From: Prosapia bicincta
Taxonomy: Eukaryota > Arthropoda > Insecta > Hemiptera > Cercopidae
Direction of reading: 5' to 3'
Assembly: GCA_036971475.1 (NCBI GenBank)
Contig: JBAIZL010000001.1
Location: 111,395,350 to 111,459,349, forward strand
Length of the DNA: 64,000 bases
The position numbers were made by a program, and so were the translations under genes. Position 1 is the first letter of the stretch, and each line of letters opens with the position of its first letter. The notes under the pieces are model-generated. The model searched no databases and had not been told where the DNA came from. It saw only the letters and a program-made list of their open reading frames with translations. Below, piece after piece: positions 47,401-60,470 of the stretch.

Positions 47401-47653
47401 AGTGGGTTTAATTTATTTAGGTAAAAAATTAGTCCACAGTGTTCAACAAATTTATAAATATTATTGTGATTAGTAAAAGATTTATTTTTTAGAGTCTCAA
47501 ATATTACTCGTACTAATAAAAAAAACTATTACTTTAGGTACGCAATATCAAGAGCACAGTGGTATAATATATTACAATGAAAATATTGGAAAGAACCCCA
47601 ATACCACAAAAAATAATCAAAAATAACAAATAAAACAAGTTACTTAAGATTAA

Positions 47654-47697
47654 ACCCTTATGTATATTCGATGACTATATAATCATCATCGGAGGGT
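47654..47697 (-). ncRNA. Hammerhead-like motif, left arm
   Basis: Minus strand: ACCCT - CCGATGA - TGAT...GTCATC hairpin - GAA - TATACATA - AGGGT. Stem I is intact (ACCCT:AGGGT). The core has CTG to CCG and the GAAA box has lost one A, so it is expected to be inactive. Confidence 0.5.
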
Positions 47698-47814
47698 CTT
47701 ATTACAAAATTACAATCTAGCATACAAGAAGTTACAAACTAGAATGATATTTGTTCTATAATGATCACTCTAGTTTGTAACTTCTTGTTTGATAGATTGT
47801 AATTTTGTAATAAG

Positions 47815-47858
47815 ACCCTCTGATGATGATGATATAGTCATCGAATGTACATAAGGGT
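47815..47858 (+). ncRNA. Hammerhead-like motif, right arm
   Basis: ACCCT - CTGATGA (47820-47826) - T - GATGA/TCATC hairpin with TATAG loop - GAA - TGTACATA - AGGGT. The CTGATGA box is perfect. The GAAA box is one A short. ATGTACAT could form a short stem III ending at U-A before stem I. Confidence 0.6.
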
Positions 47859-47940
47859 TTAATCTTAAGTAACTTGTTTTATTTGTTATTTTTGATTATA
47901 TTTTGTGGCATTGGGGTTCTTTCTAATATTTTCATTGTAT

Positions 47941-48865
47941 AACTGTAGGCATACAATATTATATTATTTTAAGGAAAAGTATAACAGGCGATATTATCAG
48001 AAGTTCATTTTCATTGCAGGAAGAAACGAACCAATAAAATGAGCATATTGACAACGTTCTGAACAGTCAAAGGAAAACTTGAGATCTTGGTTCAGTTTCT
48101 TCAGTTATTATCTGGATATGATTTTGAGGAACATTTTTTGCCTTATTGTCTATTCATCTATGATGTAATACAGACTTTGAGTACTATGAATAAGTAAATG
48201 TAGTGCATTATAGGATATTTTATTTACCAGAAAAATAGAATAGCTAAAAAGCCTAACTTCAATTTAGCGGTGAACATTTATTTTCAGGTAAGCTATCCTG
48301 ACCACGCAATACCGTAAATTTTTTCTTAGACCCAGTATCAAGTTATCCATAACTTGTGACATGTCCTCAGTTTTAAGAATTATAAAGGAGTATAGTGATA
48401 AATCATCGAGAATGTGGTTGGATCCAGGTAATACTAAAATCAATTCTTTATTGGAAAATATTTTTTTTATTGATTTAAAAATAAACGGATGTATATATTT
48501 ATTTAGACATTTTATTGCTCGAAACGTTGTTTTTTGTCATCCTCGAAGCTGTTCTTTCAATAATGTTACGGTCTAACGTCATTCTTCATGAGCTTTCCGT
48601 TCTGCCTTAAAGTAAAATGATGACATGTATTACCCTCTTTAATACAACTTCTAACCATACAGTACTTTGAAATGACATGTTACACTAAATTAATCTTTTA
48701 ACACCTAGCGCTGAAAGACCTGAATCAAGATCTGCAGAAAGCCTCAGGGTGGAGAATGATTAGTTTGGTTCATAGAAATGACTTTTCCCGCGCATATCGG
48801 ATTAAAACATCTCAATATAATTCTCACTAAACAAATATTCTTTGAGCTTAGCTTGTGAGGTTATG
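47941..48865. other. AT-rich intergenic stretch, no gene
   Basis: A 71-codon frame at 48361-48576 has no recognisable content. Confidence 0.5.
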
Positions 48866-48915
48866 TTAAAAACAAATAAAAACATACACAAAACTCACAA
48901 ATTATTAATTTATTT

Positions 48916-48958
48916 ACTCATACGCGTTTCAATGACCAAGTCATCATTATCAGTGAGT
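48916..48958 (-). ncRNA. Hammerhead-like motif, left arm
   Basis: Minus strand: ACTCA - CTGATAA - T - GATGAC/GTCATT hairpin - GAAA - CGCG - TA - TGAGT. One core change (second G of CTGANGA to A) relative to the right arm. Confidence 0.6.
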
Positions 48959-49028
48959 ATTACTTCTAGAAACTCTAACTTACAACTGTTGTAGTTGTAA
49001 GTTGTAAGTTAGAGTTTGTAGTAGTAAC

Positions 49029-49071
49029 ACTCACTGATGATGATGACTTGGTCATTGAAATGCGTATGAGT
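49029..49071 (+). ncRNA. Hammerhead-ribozyme-like motif, best candidate in the window
   Basis: ACTCA (stem I) - CTGATGA (49034-49040) - T - GATGAC/GTCATT hairpin with TTG loop (stem II) - GAAA (49057-49060) - TGCG - TA - TGAGT (stem I). Every conserved core residue of the hammerhead consensus is present, and the cleavage triplet position reads G-U-A before stem I. Stem III is minimal (one or two pairs), so efficient self-cleavage would probably need a dimer or tertiary loop contacts. Confidence 0.7.
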
Positions 49072-49255
49072 AAATAAATGAATAACTTGTGAGTTTTGTG
49101 TATGTTTTTATGTTTATAATTCTCACTAGTTTAGGTGAAAAACTAACTTTGTACAAAGAATGTAATAGGTATTTACAATTTAGTTTTAGCTTAATACAAC
49201 TTATACTCTTTAAAAATATCATGAACCGACTGTTTTTTATTTATAGAAACTCAAT

Positions 49256-49258
<3 letters not shown>

Positions 49259-49312
<54 letters not shown>
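49259..49312. repeat. (AT)n microsatellite
   Basis: Uninterrupted AT tract about 150 bases beyond the inverted PLE pair. Confidence 0.98.
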
Positions 49313-49317
<5 letters not shown>

Positions 49318-52300
49318 TTTTTCATTAATTTCTAATTGTTGTTTTTTTTTATAATTTATTAGTAATAAAAAGTTATAAAATTTTAAAATCCAAGACGAGC
49401 CAATGACAAAATAAGATTTATACTTTTAGTTCTTATAAACCACTTGAAGGTCATTTTAAACATGTTGTGAAAAGACGAGAATAACACGAGAAGTTAGTGT
49501 GTATGAATTGAGTTTATTTCTTTGTTTATGTTTTTTGTAAATTTTATTTAAAACACATTTATATCTGTTTGAAAATAATACAGATATAATATTTCCTGTT
49601 CACCACTATCTTATTTGTCATGTAATAACCTTGGAGTTAAAATTGAAATAATGGCAATAATAAACAGTTAGTATAGATAATTGTGGTTCAAATTTCATGA
49701 AATTAATTTTTCAAAGATAAAATTCTTTATTTTAGCGTACACAAACATTGGAAATTAAAATGACACTTTGAAGTAATGTTAATTTTAAATTACTCAGTGA
49801 CATTAAAAAAAATGTTTTTATTAAAATATAAACTTTTTGACTTCAGCACTTTTAAATCAACATACAATGGGACGCCCCGAAAAAAGAGACCTTTGTGTGG
49901 GTAGTCGTATCTGTGTGTGGAGAATTCTCTTGGATAAATAATTTGTTGTTCTTTACTAAAATATCTCATAATAATTTAATAACACTATACATTTGTATCA
50001 CGTATTAAGTGATTTTCTTTGATTTTCTTTGATTTATCCTCAACTCGTGAACGGACAGATGTTAATGATGTCAATACTCCCAGAAAATGGATGGAAACAA
50101 AACAATTCCTGGAACATTGGGGAACCGGGAATACCAAACACTCGTCATTCTGAAAACTCGCTAAATTACTTGTCTATATCCCGAAGGAGGAATGTGTGTT
50201 TTTCCTAACGAAACAAAGACATGTAATGCAGTAAATCAGTAAAACCCGAAAGCGGATGCATTTTTACGTTGGGATCTGATTTGTTTCTGTTTCATAATAA
50301 ATTCATGATTTAGTAAATTAATCTCAATACATGCACATTAGTTTTAACAAGGACAGATTTTAACAGAAAACTGGCAATAAAATGTAGTAGGTGAACATAC
50401 GGGCACTTTGTAAACGGCTAAACAAAGTTATAAAAGCTTTTTAATGTTGTTAACTATTCATTATAAGAGGTTTGATAAATGCTATAAAATATAATAATTT
50501 GGTAAATACATACATATGCTCATAAAATACACAGGACTATATTTTGTTTACATTAATTAAAAAAATAAATATAAAATTCTGTTGCTAATATAAAATATTA
50601 GATCCTAAACGTAAAGTTTATGCAGTAGGCAATTTATGATTGCAAAGGAGAAGACAATCTTTAATTCAAAGGGAATTTTAATGCCATTAAATTACTTAAT
50701 GAATATTCATTATGAGACTAAAAGCTACTAACGGCTTCTTACACCGCATAAAGGTGACTGCATCTACTATAAATGTAAATATATTATTTTTAAAACGATA
50801 ATAATAAGTTATACAAATGTATTTTTGTTTTATTTCAACCAAACCGATGCTAACCTGATACGTTGTAAAAATATTATGATATAATTATGTTGCAACTGTG
50901 TGGGCATAAACTACCTAACCATACATTCTATATAAAATCACCTATATATTTGTCTCGATTAAATACTCTGCCTGCCACTATTTAAACATTAATAATAAAT
51001 CTTAATAATTTACAGAAATAGATTATACAGCCATATTGCGATTCATCTTTAACAATATGTATTAAGATTCCATTTAATAAAATATTTGTAAAAACAAAAT
51101 AAAAATAGTCCTTTTTTGTATTATTCACAACAAGTGAAAATAAATAAGTAAACATTTAGTATAAAAGGCAGTAAATAATTTAGTAAAGCTTGTTGAATTT
51201 CATGACACATCATCTTCTACTTTTATTTCTGAAAGTCTAACAATGCCTTACAAAAGGAGATACACGTTTAAGAGATCAAGTTTCTTTTGTAACAAAATAG
51301 AAGATAAATGATACTTTAAATAAATAATAGGAAAACTGATATTATTTATAAAATAAATTATTAAATATTCTAAACTTGAATTTATGTTTAAAGTGAGAAA
51401 TTATGTGTTTTATAATCAGTAAAACTAATAGACTAGCAATCCGTGTCAGATTTTGATTAGAATTTGATGTACGAAATTTAATTTAATAGCCCAATAATAA
51501 ATATGATTGTTAAAACTGATGGTGTGGTCTCTTTTATACCTGGACTGTATGCATTATATAGAAGTAGTGATGTTGTTGGCTATTTAATACGTCATCAAGC
51601 CATTTTTTGGTGACTTTTGTCTCTGGCTAGTACTATCGTGCTTTCATCGGTCAGTTTTGTATATGTGATTTACTATATAAACATTTACTATATATACACA
51701 CATTTACGTTTATTTAAAGAGTGAAAAGAAGGTGTAGCATTAAAATAAGGTCATGCACAAGTAAATCTATGATAAAACATACTGTCATACTATTTTCCAG
51801 AAGTATTTAACCTACAGACAACTGCAAGTGAACATTTTACTCATAAATATATTTATCTTAAAGCTAAAATATGTTAGATACTAAAAAATAAATGGAACGC
51901 ATTGATATTTTACAAAATTTCAACTCAGCGTTATAAGCCTGATCCGTAGGTAGTTTGTGGTTTAAATTAACTTTGCCAGAACTTCATTCATAATAGGCGT
52001 CATTCATGTAATCCATTCACTCTCACGCTTGAAAAGTCGGTTTAAATGAAATAGTGTTGACGAGGTACATCTGGGGGTGAACATTATGAGAAGGGATGAA
52101 TGCAGATCGATAAATAGATACGTAAAACAGAAAGAGAGGAAATGTTGACTGGGTTTGTTCAACTATAAATAAAGAAAGATGAATAATTGTTGCTATTTAG
52201 TTTTCCAAATATGAACAATTAGATTATTATTTGGTTTTAGATTAAACAAAAAACCTAAAAGAATCAAGTAAATTATATCTACATTATTCAGAATGTTTTT

Positions 52301-55300
52301 TTTTAAAGTTCAAGGTCAAGGACATCGACATGCAATTTAGTATATAATGCTAATAACAATTGATTCTTTTAGAAAATATTGTGGGTATTGTCAATTTGTA
52401 ATTGGAGAATTGAATTTATTATAACATATATGTATTTCGTTGTATTGCTAATGTTATATCTACAAGAATTTTGTTTTAGTCAATTGTAATTAAAAGCAAC
52501 GTTTGCTGATTAGTTTGCGTTATACATTTATTAAATTCAATTGTCTTTATATTCAAGAAGTTATAGCGCTGTAGTATTGCTTATAGTGTTATTATTCAAG
52601 AAATTGTATTGTTTAATCTCTAAACTCTGTAATTTAAAGTGTGTTGTTTATTTATGTATTTGCTCAAGTCCATATGGAAGGCTAACACTGTAAACGTTTA
52701 AACTATAAACACGTTTCTAGTAAAATTGTTGATTTCGCTGCTGCTACTGTGCAATTTTTAAAGTGAATTGTTAAGAAATATTCTTTATAAAAAGATTATA
52801 ACAAGTTAGATTTATGAGTTTCTAATATTAAAAAACCATTTTCATCTATATAATAAATTATGAGAGTTTTATAACTTTTATAAAATGTTTTAAAAATATA
52901 AAACGTTTTTAAAAGCAGTCAATAATAACAATTTGTAAATAAAAATTTACATTGAGTCAGAGAAAAATACATTTATATAAAAACAAAAACAATTTACTAA
53001 AAAAAAATCAATGTAAAACTTTCTGAGAGCCATATTTTTAAATTTACATTATAAGACAAGTCTAGTGATGTCTTTTTTAAGACGTATTTATGGTATAATG
53101 GAGAAGCCCCGTCTTCTTCAAAGGAAAGGAATTGGTAGATTTTCTTGACACGTTATAGGCTTACAATTCTGAGACTCATCAAGGAAGTTGTAGAAATCGG
53201 AGAAAGGTTTCTTTCTTAGTTTAAACTCAGGTTTTTGCAAAATACAATTTACAAAGATTTTACAAAAGGACAGTTAATAATCCTTTATAAAGGAGTCAGA
53301 AAAATTTAAACCCTGAAGTTACATAATTGGCTTTACCTACAAACGATATATGAAAAGTCTTTTTTATTTACTTTATAATGTAATTAAAAAAATATGTGTT
53401 TCAAATTGAAAGGAATGGATTCATTTTGAATTTAATGGATTGAGTCCATCAACAGTTTTTCCTGTAAGAGACAGTGGGTATTTAAGGTTACAAAAGTTCA
53501 GTGCTTCAGTGTTGTACCAATAGTTATCCTAAAGCTATTTCTTCCATTATTCACTTACAATCACCTTCTCTTCAATCGCTATACTCTTCAATATACACCA
53601 GTATTGGTCCATATTACTTATTACCTAGATAAAGAGCTCACATAATATGCACAAAGTCTTCATACTTTACAGCTGTAATAATAATAATTCTGTGGTTAAT
53701 TAGTTAACTTACCGAAATTAGAATAACACTCTAGTTGTACAATACTCAAAGCAAAAACGAAATTTCAAGTTTATCTAAATTATAAGGCTATTAGCGGTTT
53801 TGTTATTATTACTGTTTTCTGTTTAAAGTTGTATTTCAAACACAAAAACAAAATATTTCGCATTATTTTTTTATACTACAAATTTTAATTATGATCTAAG
53901 TATGATAACAATAAAACCTCTCATTTGTAGAGTAAAATTATTATTTTACAATTAAATCAGTATCTTGATTGAACGAATAATTTGAGGAAATATTTTAATT
54001 TGAAAAGTTCTTTAAACATTTCATCTATTGCTTTGTTCAAGTAAACGGAATATTAGTAATTTCTTAGATAATTTGAGCAGGACAGGAATTGCTAAAGTGC
54101 TGTGGTAGCATCCGAGAGTGGCTTATCTTAGAAACCCATTTAGAGCAGGAAATTACACCGAGTTGGATGTCAAGATAACATTAGTGCAAATTAATAATGG
54201 CGGAACCTGATTTTGAAATAAAGTCTGTGTAAGCAAATGTTTAAAGCATTTATTTATTTGATTTTGAGGTATACTTAATGTCAACCAAGTTAAAATATTG
54301 AAAAAAAAATATGTCGGTGGTACTGAAAAATTTACTATATTTTTATAGGAGACAACGTCCTTACTTACCTTCACTGTTTTTGTATACTATATTCAATGAA
54401 ATACATTTGTGTCTTTATATGTTAATGGAAAGGATAACTGTATTTTTTCTTTGTGAAACGATGTTACGGATAGTTACTAATCCAAAACAAGAAAGCAATA
54501 TCAATGGTGCTATTCACTATCTTATTTTGAAATATTTTTTTTTATTCCATAATATTTACATTTATTTTTAGTATATCTCATTATTGTGTGAAAAATCCCA
54601 TAATCAGTTTTATTTCAGATAATTTAATATTTTTTATTGTTAAATCTACCTTATCTATTTTTTCCCGTCTAATACTTTCTAATAGTTCCATTTCCTTTAC
54701 AATATTGATTCTTATTATAGCCTACAGTAAAGTTTTTACAGAGGAAAAATAATATTCGCAGGGTATTATCTAATTATTAATACGTTTGTATTGCAAACAC
54801 ACGTGCCTGAGTATGTTAGTATTTAATTGCGCCGCCTGTTCTGTTTAAGAAATATGAATATTGTATAATTTTATTACTTTTTAGTCTATTTAATTTATAA
54901 TTATGTTATTTATAATTAATTATTATTATATATTTTATAATATTCAAACAAGTATTTAATAAGTTAATGTGAAAGTAAAATTATATGAATAATAGTATGG
55001 TTTTAGTGAGGGAATCAATCTAAATCGTTAAGTATAGAAGTTATATTGTCTAAAATTAACATATTTCATAAAGAAAGGTATAAGCTCAAGTATAACGATG
55101 CACTTCTTTGCTTAAGTCAGCTACTCTTAAGGTGAAATAATATGCTAGAAATCATTCAGCATTGTGTTAAAAATTTTAGGCTAAAAATGTGAAATAAAAG
55201 CTAGATAATAAAATCACGAACAATCCATTCGTATAGGTTGGAAAATAAATTCGATGCAGATGATATATAAGGCTGGGACGGATACGCTCATGCATTCTTT

Positions 55301-55430
55301 TATGGGTGTTGCGTGCGTGATAAAATGCTAAGAGGAGATATTAGGCAAGGATATATTGGAGCGCCTACGATTTATAACCAAATATTAAACGACAGCCAGG
55401 ACGTGATCTGTAAGTGTTGGTAGAACATTA
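49313..55430. other. Long AT-rich stretch, no gene
   Basis: I see no coding sequence, TE protein or structured repeat. Short frames at 54153-54374 (minus) and 54311-54571 (plus) overlap and have background composition. A few less AT-rich patches (50040-50170, 53095-53180) are unexplained. Confidence 0.55.
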
Positions 55431-55910
55431 CACATTTCAAATAATTAGATATTAGCTACAACGTTCTGTTAAAATTCACAAAAAGTTATTCTATTTGAAG
55501 CAACAAGACTAAATATCGGCATTATCGAAAGATTAATTACTCTAGAGCTTAAAATGTTTACTTAATTTTTCTATTAAATTTTTCTGAGAAAAAAATTCTC
55601 AAATGAATAAAATACAAATCAAAAGTAATAGAATAATTGTTCGAATTGTTTTCTTACGTTTCCAGTATTTTGTATTTCGTCACCGATATAAACGAGTTTA
55701 AGAAATTCATTCCTAAATATATATTCTGCGGTCATTTTACCACGCTTTTTTATTTCGGATTTGGTAATATTTGTCTGTCTGTCTTTAGGATGGAGTTTTG
55801 CAATTTAAAATAATTCCCCGATGATCTAGAGACCTGAAATCCTAAACATAGGTCAGAATTAGATAGAATGTGATATTTAATCGGTTTCTTGTCTCTACAT
55901 TTGTTTATGG
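55431..55910. repeat. Diverged direct duplication, copy 1
   Basis: Matches 56324-56820 at an offset of about 0.9 kb. Shared words: attagctacaacgtt, caacaagactaaatatcg, tgttttcttacg and ggtcagaattagat, in the same order throughout. There are many substitutions and small indels. Function unknown. Confidence 0.8.
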
Positions 55911-56323
55911 TCTCTACATTAAATATTAAGGTGATAATAGGTGATGAATTTATATCTCACATCTTATATTGTCATTTTCAGCGTATTGTAAAGCTAATTG
56001 ATGTTGAAGGGAAAAGTTTCATTTTAAAATTCTATCAGTGAAATGATGAACACCTTCTTATATACATTGATTTTAATGTTTTAATATCAGAATCAATAAA
56101 GGTGGAGAAGAATTTCCAGCAATACATTATTTTAAAGTGATGCTACTGACACGGCACTGGCTTTTGATGTTAGCTCAGCAGTATTTTAAAATAGAGTGGA
56201 GACAACATTGTTGTGAAAATTGTGAAAATTGAAAATCATTTCTTCACCTTGCCAGAGAAAACGCAGGAGTAGTTTCTATCCTCTTTTCTAATTTTCCGTG
56301 CTCGGTAAATACTGGTTAAATAA

Positions 56324-56820
56324 CACAAATTCCAAATAATTATGTATTAGCTACAACGTTTTGTTAAAATACACAAACGGTTATTCTATGTGAATCAACA
56401 AGACTAAATATCGACATATCAAAAGATTAATTATTATAGAACCTAAAATAATTTAATTATATTTTCTAGTAAATTTGTAGGAAAAATTCTGGGAACTGAA
56501 ATATGCAAATCAAAAGTAGTACAATTATTTTTGTAGTTGTTTTCTTACGCTTTCAGTATTCTGTATTTAGCCACCGCTATAAAACCACTCAACGATAATT
56601 TGTTTAAAAAAATACTTTTCAAAATATATACTCTGCAGTAGTTTTAGCACAATTTTATTATTTCGGTTTCGCCCATAACTGTCTATCATCCCGGTGAAAT
56701 TTTGCAATCGAGGTTAAAATAACTTTCCGAGAAGTTGGAGACCTGAAATTTTAAACACAGGTCAGAATTAGATGCCAATGTAATACTGACACGGTTTCTT
56801 ATCTCTACGTTTGCTTAAAC
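56324..56820. repeat. Diverged direct duplication, copy 2
   Basis: Partner of 55431-55910. Its end grades into the tandem subrepeats at 56734-57050. Confidence 0.8.
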
Positions 56821-57050
56821 AAATCAAATTTGGAAGATGAGCTAGAGACTTGGAATGGTTTAACAATTTATGTCAGAACTGAATAATAACCTGATATTTC
56901 TTCTGTTCCTTGTCTGCAAGATTGTTTAAACAATATTTGTTGAAATAAATAAATTTGATTGAAGAGCTACAGACTTGAAATTTCATGTACAGGTCAGGAC
57001 TGGATGACAATGCAACATTCGTTCGCTTTAAGATTGCTTAAATAATATTT
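56734..57050. repeat. Three tandem subrepeats of about 107-125 bp
   Basis: Units begin near 56738, 56845 and 56970 with gagacctgaaatt, gagacttggaat and cagacttgaaat, each followed by a GTCAGAA/GGTCAGGAC word and ending in a TTGCTTAAA or TTGTTTAAA word. Confidence 0.7.
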
Positions 57051-57248
57051 ATTTAAACAATTTCGATTTGCTTATGTACACGTGTGTATTTCATTTATCA
57101 ACATATTCAAATTCAATTGTAGAAATTTTTCACCTGGAAGTAAGATTATAAAATATAAAATAATAAGTTAAATAATGTTTTTTTTTTTTTTTAATATAGA
57201 ACGTTTTTAAAACGGACTAAAAAGTATAAAATCATGTTTCTTGTTCCT

Positions 57249-57517
57249 TCTACAATTTTGAAATAGACTTGTTAGTTGGTTTGGGTATATTTGTAATGCT
57301 TGGAGAGAAAAATGTGGAGTGATGAGTATTCATGATAGGTAATTAGAGGTAAGTCAAATAAATAACAGTGAATCTCATTTCCGATTAACTAAAATCAGCT
57401 GTGAATTAATCCGGATTGTCTACTTGTATTATATAATGCTTACGCCCAACGTTTTTCTCTCCAAGTATTACAAGCATATCCATAGCCATTAATAATTCTG
57501 TCTCAGAATTGTAGAGG
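57249..57517. repeat. Inverted repeat (foldback), arms about 70 bp
   Basis: Left arm 57249-57316 (ctacaattttgaaatagac ... gcttggagagaaaaatgt) is the inverse complement, with mismatches, of 57446-57517 (acgtttttctctccaagtat ... gacagaattattaatgg read inverted). The spacer is about 130 bases. No coding content; MITE-like. Confidence 0.75.
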
Positions 57518-59529
57518 GGCCATGCAAAATTATTTTATCGTTTTTAGACCATTTTATAAATGTAATATATTAAATTTTTTAAAAATTTAGCTTATTATTT
57601 GGTAGTAAAATACGCATCAGTAGTTTAAAGTACTAACCAGTATTCATTGTATGTATAAGTTTTACAACCTGAAAAATGTCGATGTACAATAACTCCTCTA
57701 GTTGTAATAACTGGTTGATGCTATTTCTATATGGTTATTATTTTAAAATTATTAGAAATAATTATATTTAATGAATTAATAATAGTTAAACATTTTGTGG
57801 CGAAAATATTTTCCACTATTTCACCTTCTTCTATTTTTTTGTGTTTGTAACATCTCACAACATTTGCAAGTAGTGTAACCTTATGACATTTGTTTTAAAT
57901 AAACTCACATTAAAAGTCTTTTTTCTCGTTTTCATAAATAATTTGATTTTGTTTTCCTTACGTTTGCTTAGTTTAAAGGCATGACCTAGACAACGGAATA
58001 TTTTAAACCGAACTTTATTTTGGGAATAACCTTCTAATGCTGGTGGAATATTAGTAATTAATTAAATAATTCATAAGCAAGGATTACAAATTAAAAGTTA
58101 TAAAATACTATAAAAAAGTAATTGTTATACTCACTGAATTTGCCCGAATGGTTGTTATGCGTAGCAAAAACAAAGCTGTTAAAAACATTTAAAAAAATTA
58201 TGTTTAGATAAAGTATTTTCTTATCTGCGGCAGAAATATAATAGACTGTTATGGCACAATAAAAATTCTTATCTTGGCATACATTCTACTGAACTAAACT
58301 GGTGTATGTGATGTGCGCTAAAATTGAAAATAAAAGGATGGTAATATGAAAAAAACGTTTCGGCATATCCGGAATATAAAGTATGTTAAGCTGAAGGAAT
58401 TTCCCCCCAAAACCAATTTCATTCCAAGTTATGAAATGCGATAAACATGTTTAATTAAAACCCTGGAATCGGAGGAATTCATTAAAAGCTCTACCTAATG
58501 TTCTCTCTTTGTCTCGTACGGAATGTCTAACACATATTTATGTCCGCAGAAAATAACAATTAAAAACACATCGTGTAAGTTCTGGTATTTTTTTCATTAT
58601 TTAAAACTTGTGTTACCACCTTTTATTCAATATAAACAGATTTTGTTCTAACTTAATTTGCGTATTAGCAGCTAGTTAACGTAATTAACAATGTAATTTA
58701 TATAACTTGTGACTTATTAAAACAAGTTATTATTACACATTTCCTTATGACATGTTTCTCATAATATTTGAGAATTATGAGACTTGAAATAGATTTCGTT
58801 ATTGAGCTAATAGGTTTCGAAATGAAAGTTGCTTCATCTGTGATTACTGCACAATTCTAGTGGAAACGTTAATTTTAATATTAAGTACACAATTTAAGCT
58901 ATGATATATATACAGAATGCTTATTGTAGAAACATGATTGTCTATAATTCGAATATTAAGTTTATACTTCTATAAGATATATTTATAGCTGTATACAAGT
59001 TTGATCTGATTACAGATCCAGTTTCTTGGCGAAATAACATTGTCGTAATTTTGTAATGTTAAACGTTCAATTATTTTACTGGTATAAAAATGTTTCTTCA
59101 TTCCCAATAACGTTTAGACTTTGCGTTTTGTATTTACTAAAGAAAAAGGGAAACCAGTTAAGTTTGTATTTATAATATTTATTTTTGAAATAGTAATTAT
59201 AGTCTGTGCATTCTGTTATAGTTTCATACTTCCAATGGTTTTACCGACTTCCATAAGGTACTCGTAGTTAACGTACATTAATGTATGCTGAACGAACTGT
59301 GGATTTACCCATGTCGTTGTACTATTAATTGGCTAAGCTACATTGAAGACAAAAAAAAATGAAAAAACCCACACACACACAACAATGGTTATCCGAAATA
59401 TATAACAAGGTATACGGTTTACTTGAAGGTGTTATTTACGGTTTTCTTGAAGATATTGTTGAAAGTTTAGTTGTTGCATTGTACGTAGTATACACGCAGA
59501 AGGACTAACAGATTTCTATTATATTTCTA
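57518..59529. other. AT-rich intergenic stretch, no gene
   Basis: No coding or structured repeat recognised. A weak GATGA...CGAAAC pattern on the minus strand near 58820-58850 was considered and set aside. Confidence 0.5.
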
Positions 59530-60060
<531 letters not shown>

Positions 60061-60241
60061 ATATATATAAATATATATGAAGTTATATATTACTATTGTA
60101 AGTAATTTTATCCACCATTAAGTGTAATAATTTTACCTTGAGTGATGAGGCACCTTTCGGTCACTTGACCATTGTCGAATCATTCTATAAATATATATCA
60201 CTATATATATCACCATTGTCGAATCACTATATATATATAAA

Positions 60242-60433
60242 TATCGCAATATGTATTCTTGTGTTTTAATAAAGAACATAAGTCAAAATACAAATACAAG
60301 AATTATAATTGAATTTACAATTCAAAGCTTTTCGTTGGCTAACAGTACAAACATCATATGGATGAGCCAACGAAAAGCTTTGAATTGTAAATTCAATTAT
60401 AATTCTTCTATTTATATTTTGATTTATGTTCTT

Positions 60434-60459
<26 letters not shown>
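60242..60459. mobile_element. Inverted pair of PLE tails bracketed by AT tracts
   Basis: Arm 60273-60340 is the inverse complement of 60365-60432. Both contain AGCCAACGAAAAGCTTTGAA, i.e. the 3' half of stem II, GAAA, AGCTTT and stem I of the hammerhead-like motif. The inversion junction (60341-60364) falls inside stem II, so neither side has a full core in cis on the right arm; the left arm keeps a degraded GATGTTTGT. The left end carries the CGCAATATGTATTCTTGTG terminal block; the right end runs into (AT)n at 60437. Confidence 0.85.

Positions 60460-60470
<11 letters not shown>

Larger units (their letters stand above)
47573..47940. mobile_element. Inverted pair of PLE-like tails, tails outward
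   Basis: Arm 47573-47740 is the inverse complement of 47764-47940, with about 23 bases between them. Each arm ends in GTTTAATCTTAAGTAACTTG ... ATTTTTGATTAT...GGGGTTCTTTC. Both hold a hammerhead-like motif. No protein-coding sequence. A degenerate relative is at 21600-21790. Confidence 0.9.
48866..49115. mobile_element. Inverted pair of PLE-like tails, second family
   Basis: Arm 48878-48988 is the inverse complement of 48993-49110; they meet at an ACAACTGTTGTAGTTGTAAG centre with almost no spacer. Outer ends: ATTTATTTACTCATACG on the left, and GAGTAAATAAATGAATAACT, GTGAGTTTTGTGTATGTTTT on the right. Both arms have a hammerhead-like core. No coding sequence. Confidence 0.9.

Noticed and set aside
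58800..58850. Minus-strand CAGATGA ... CGAAACC pattern
   Set aside because: One core change and no convincing stem II between the boxes.
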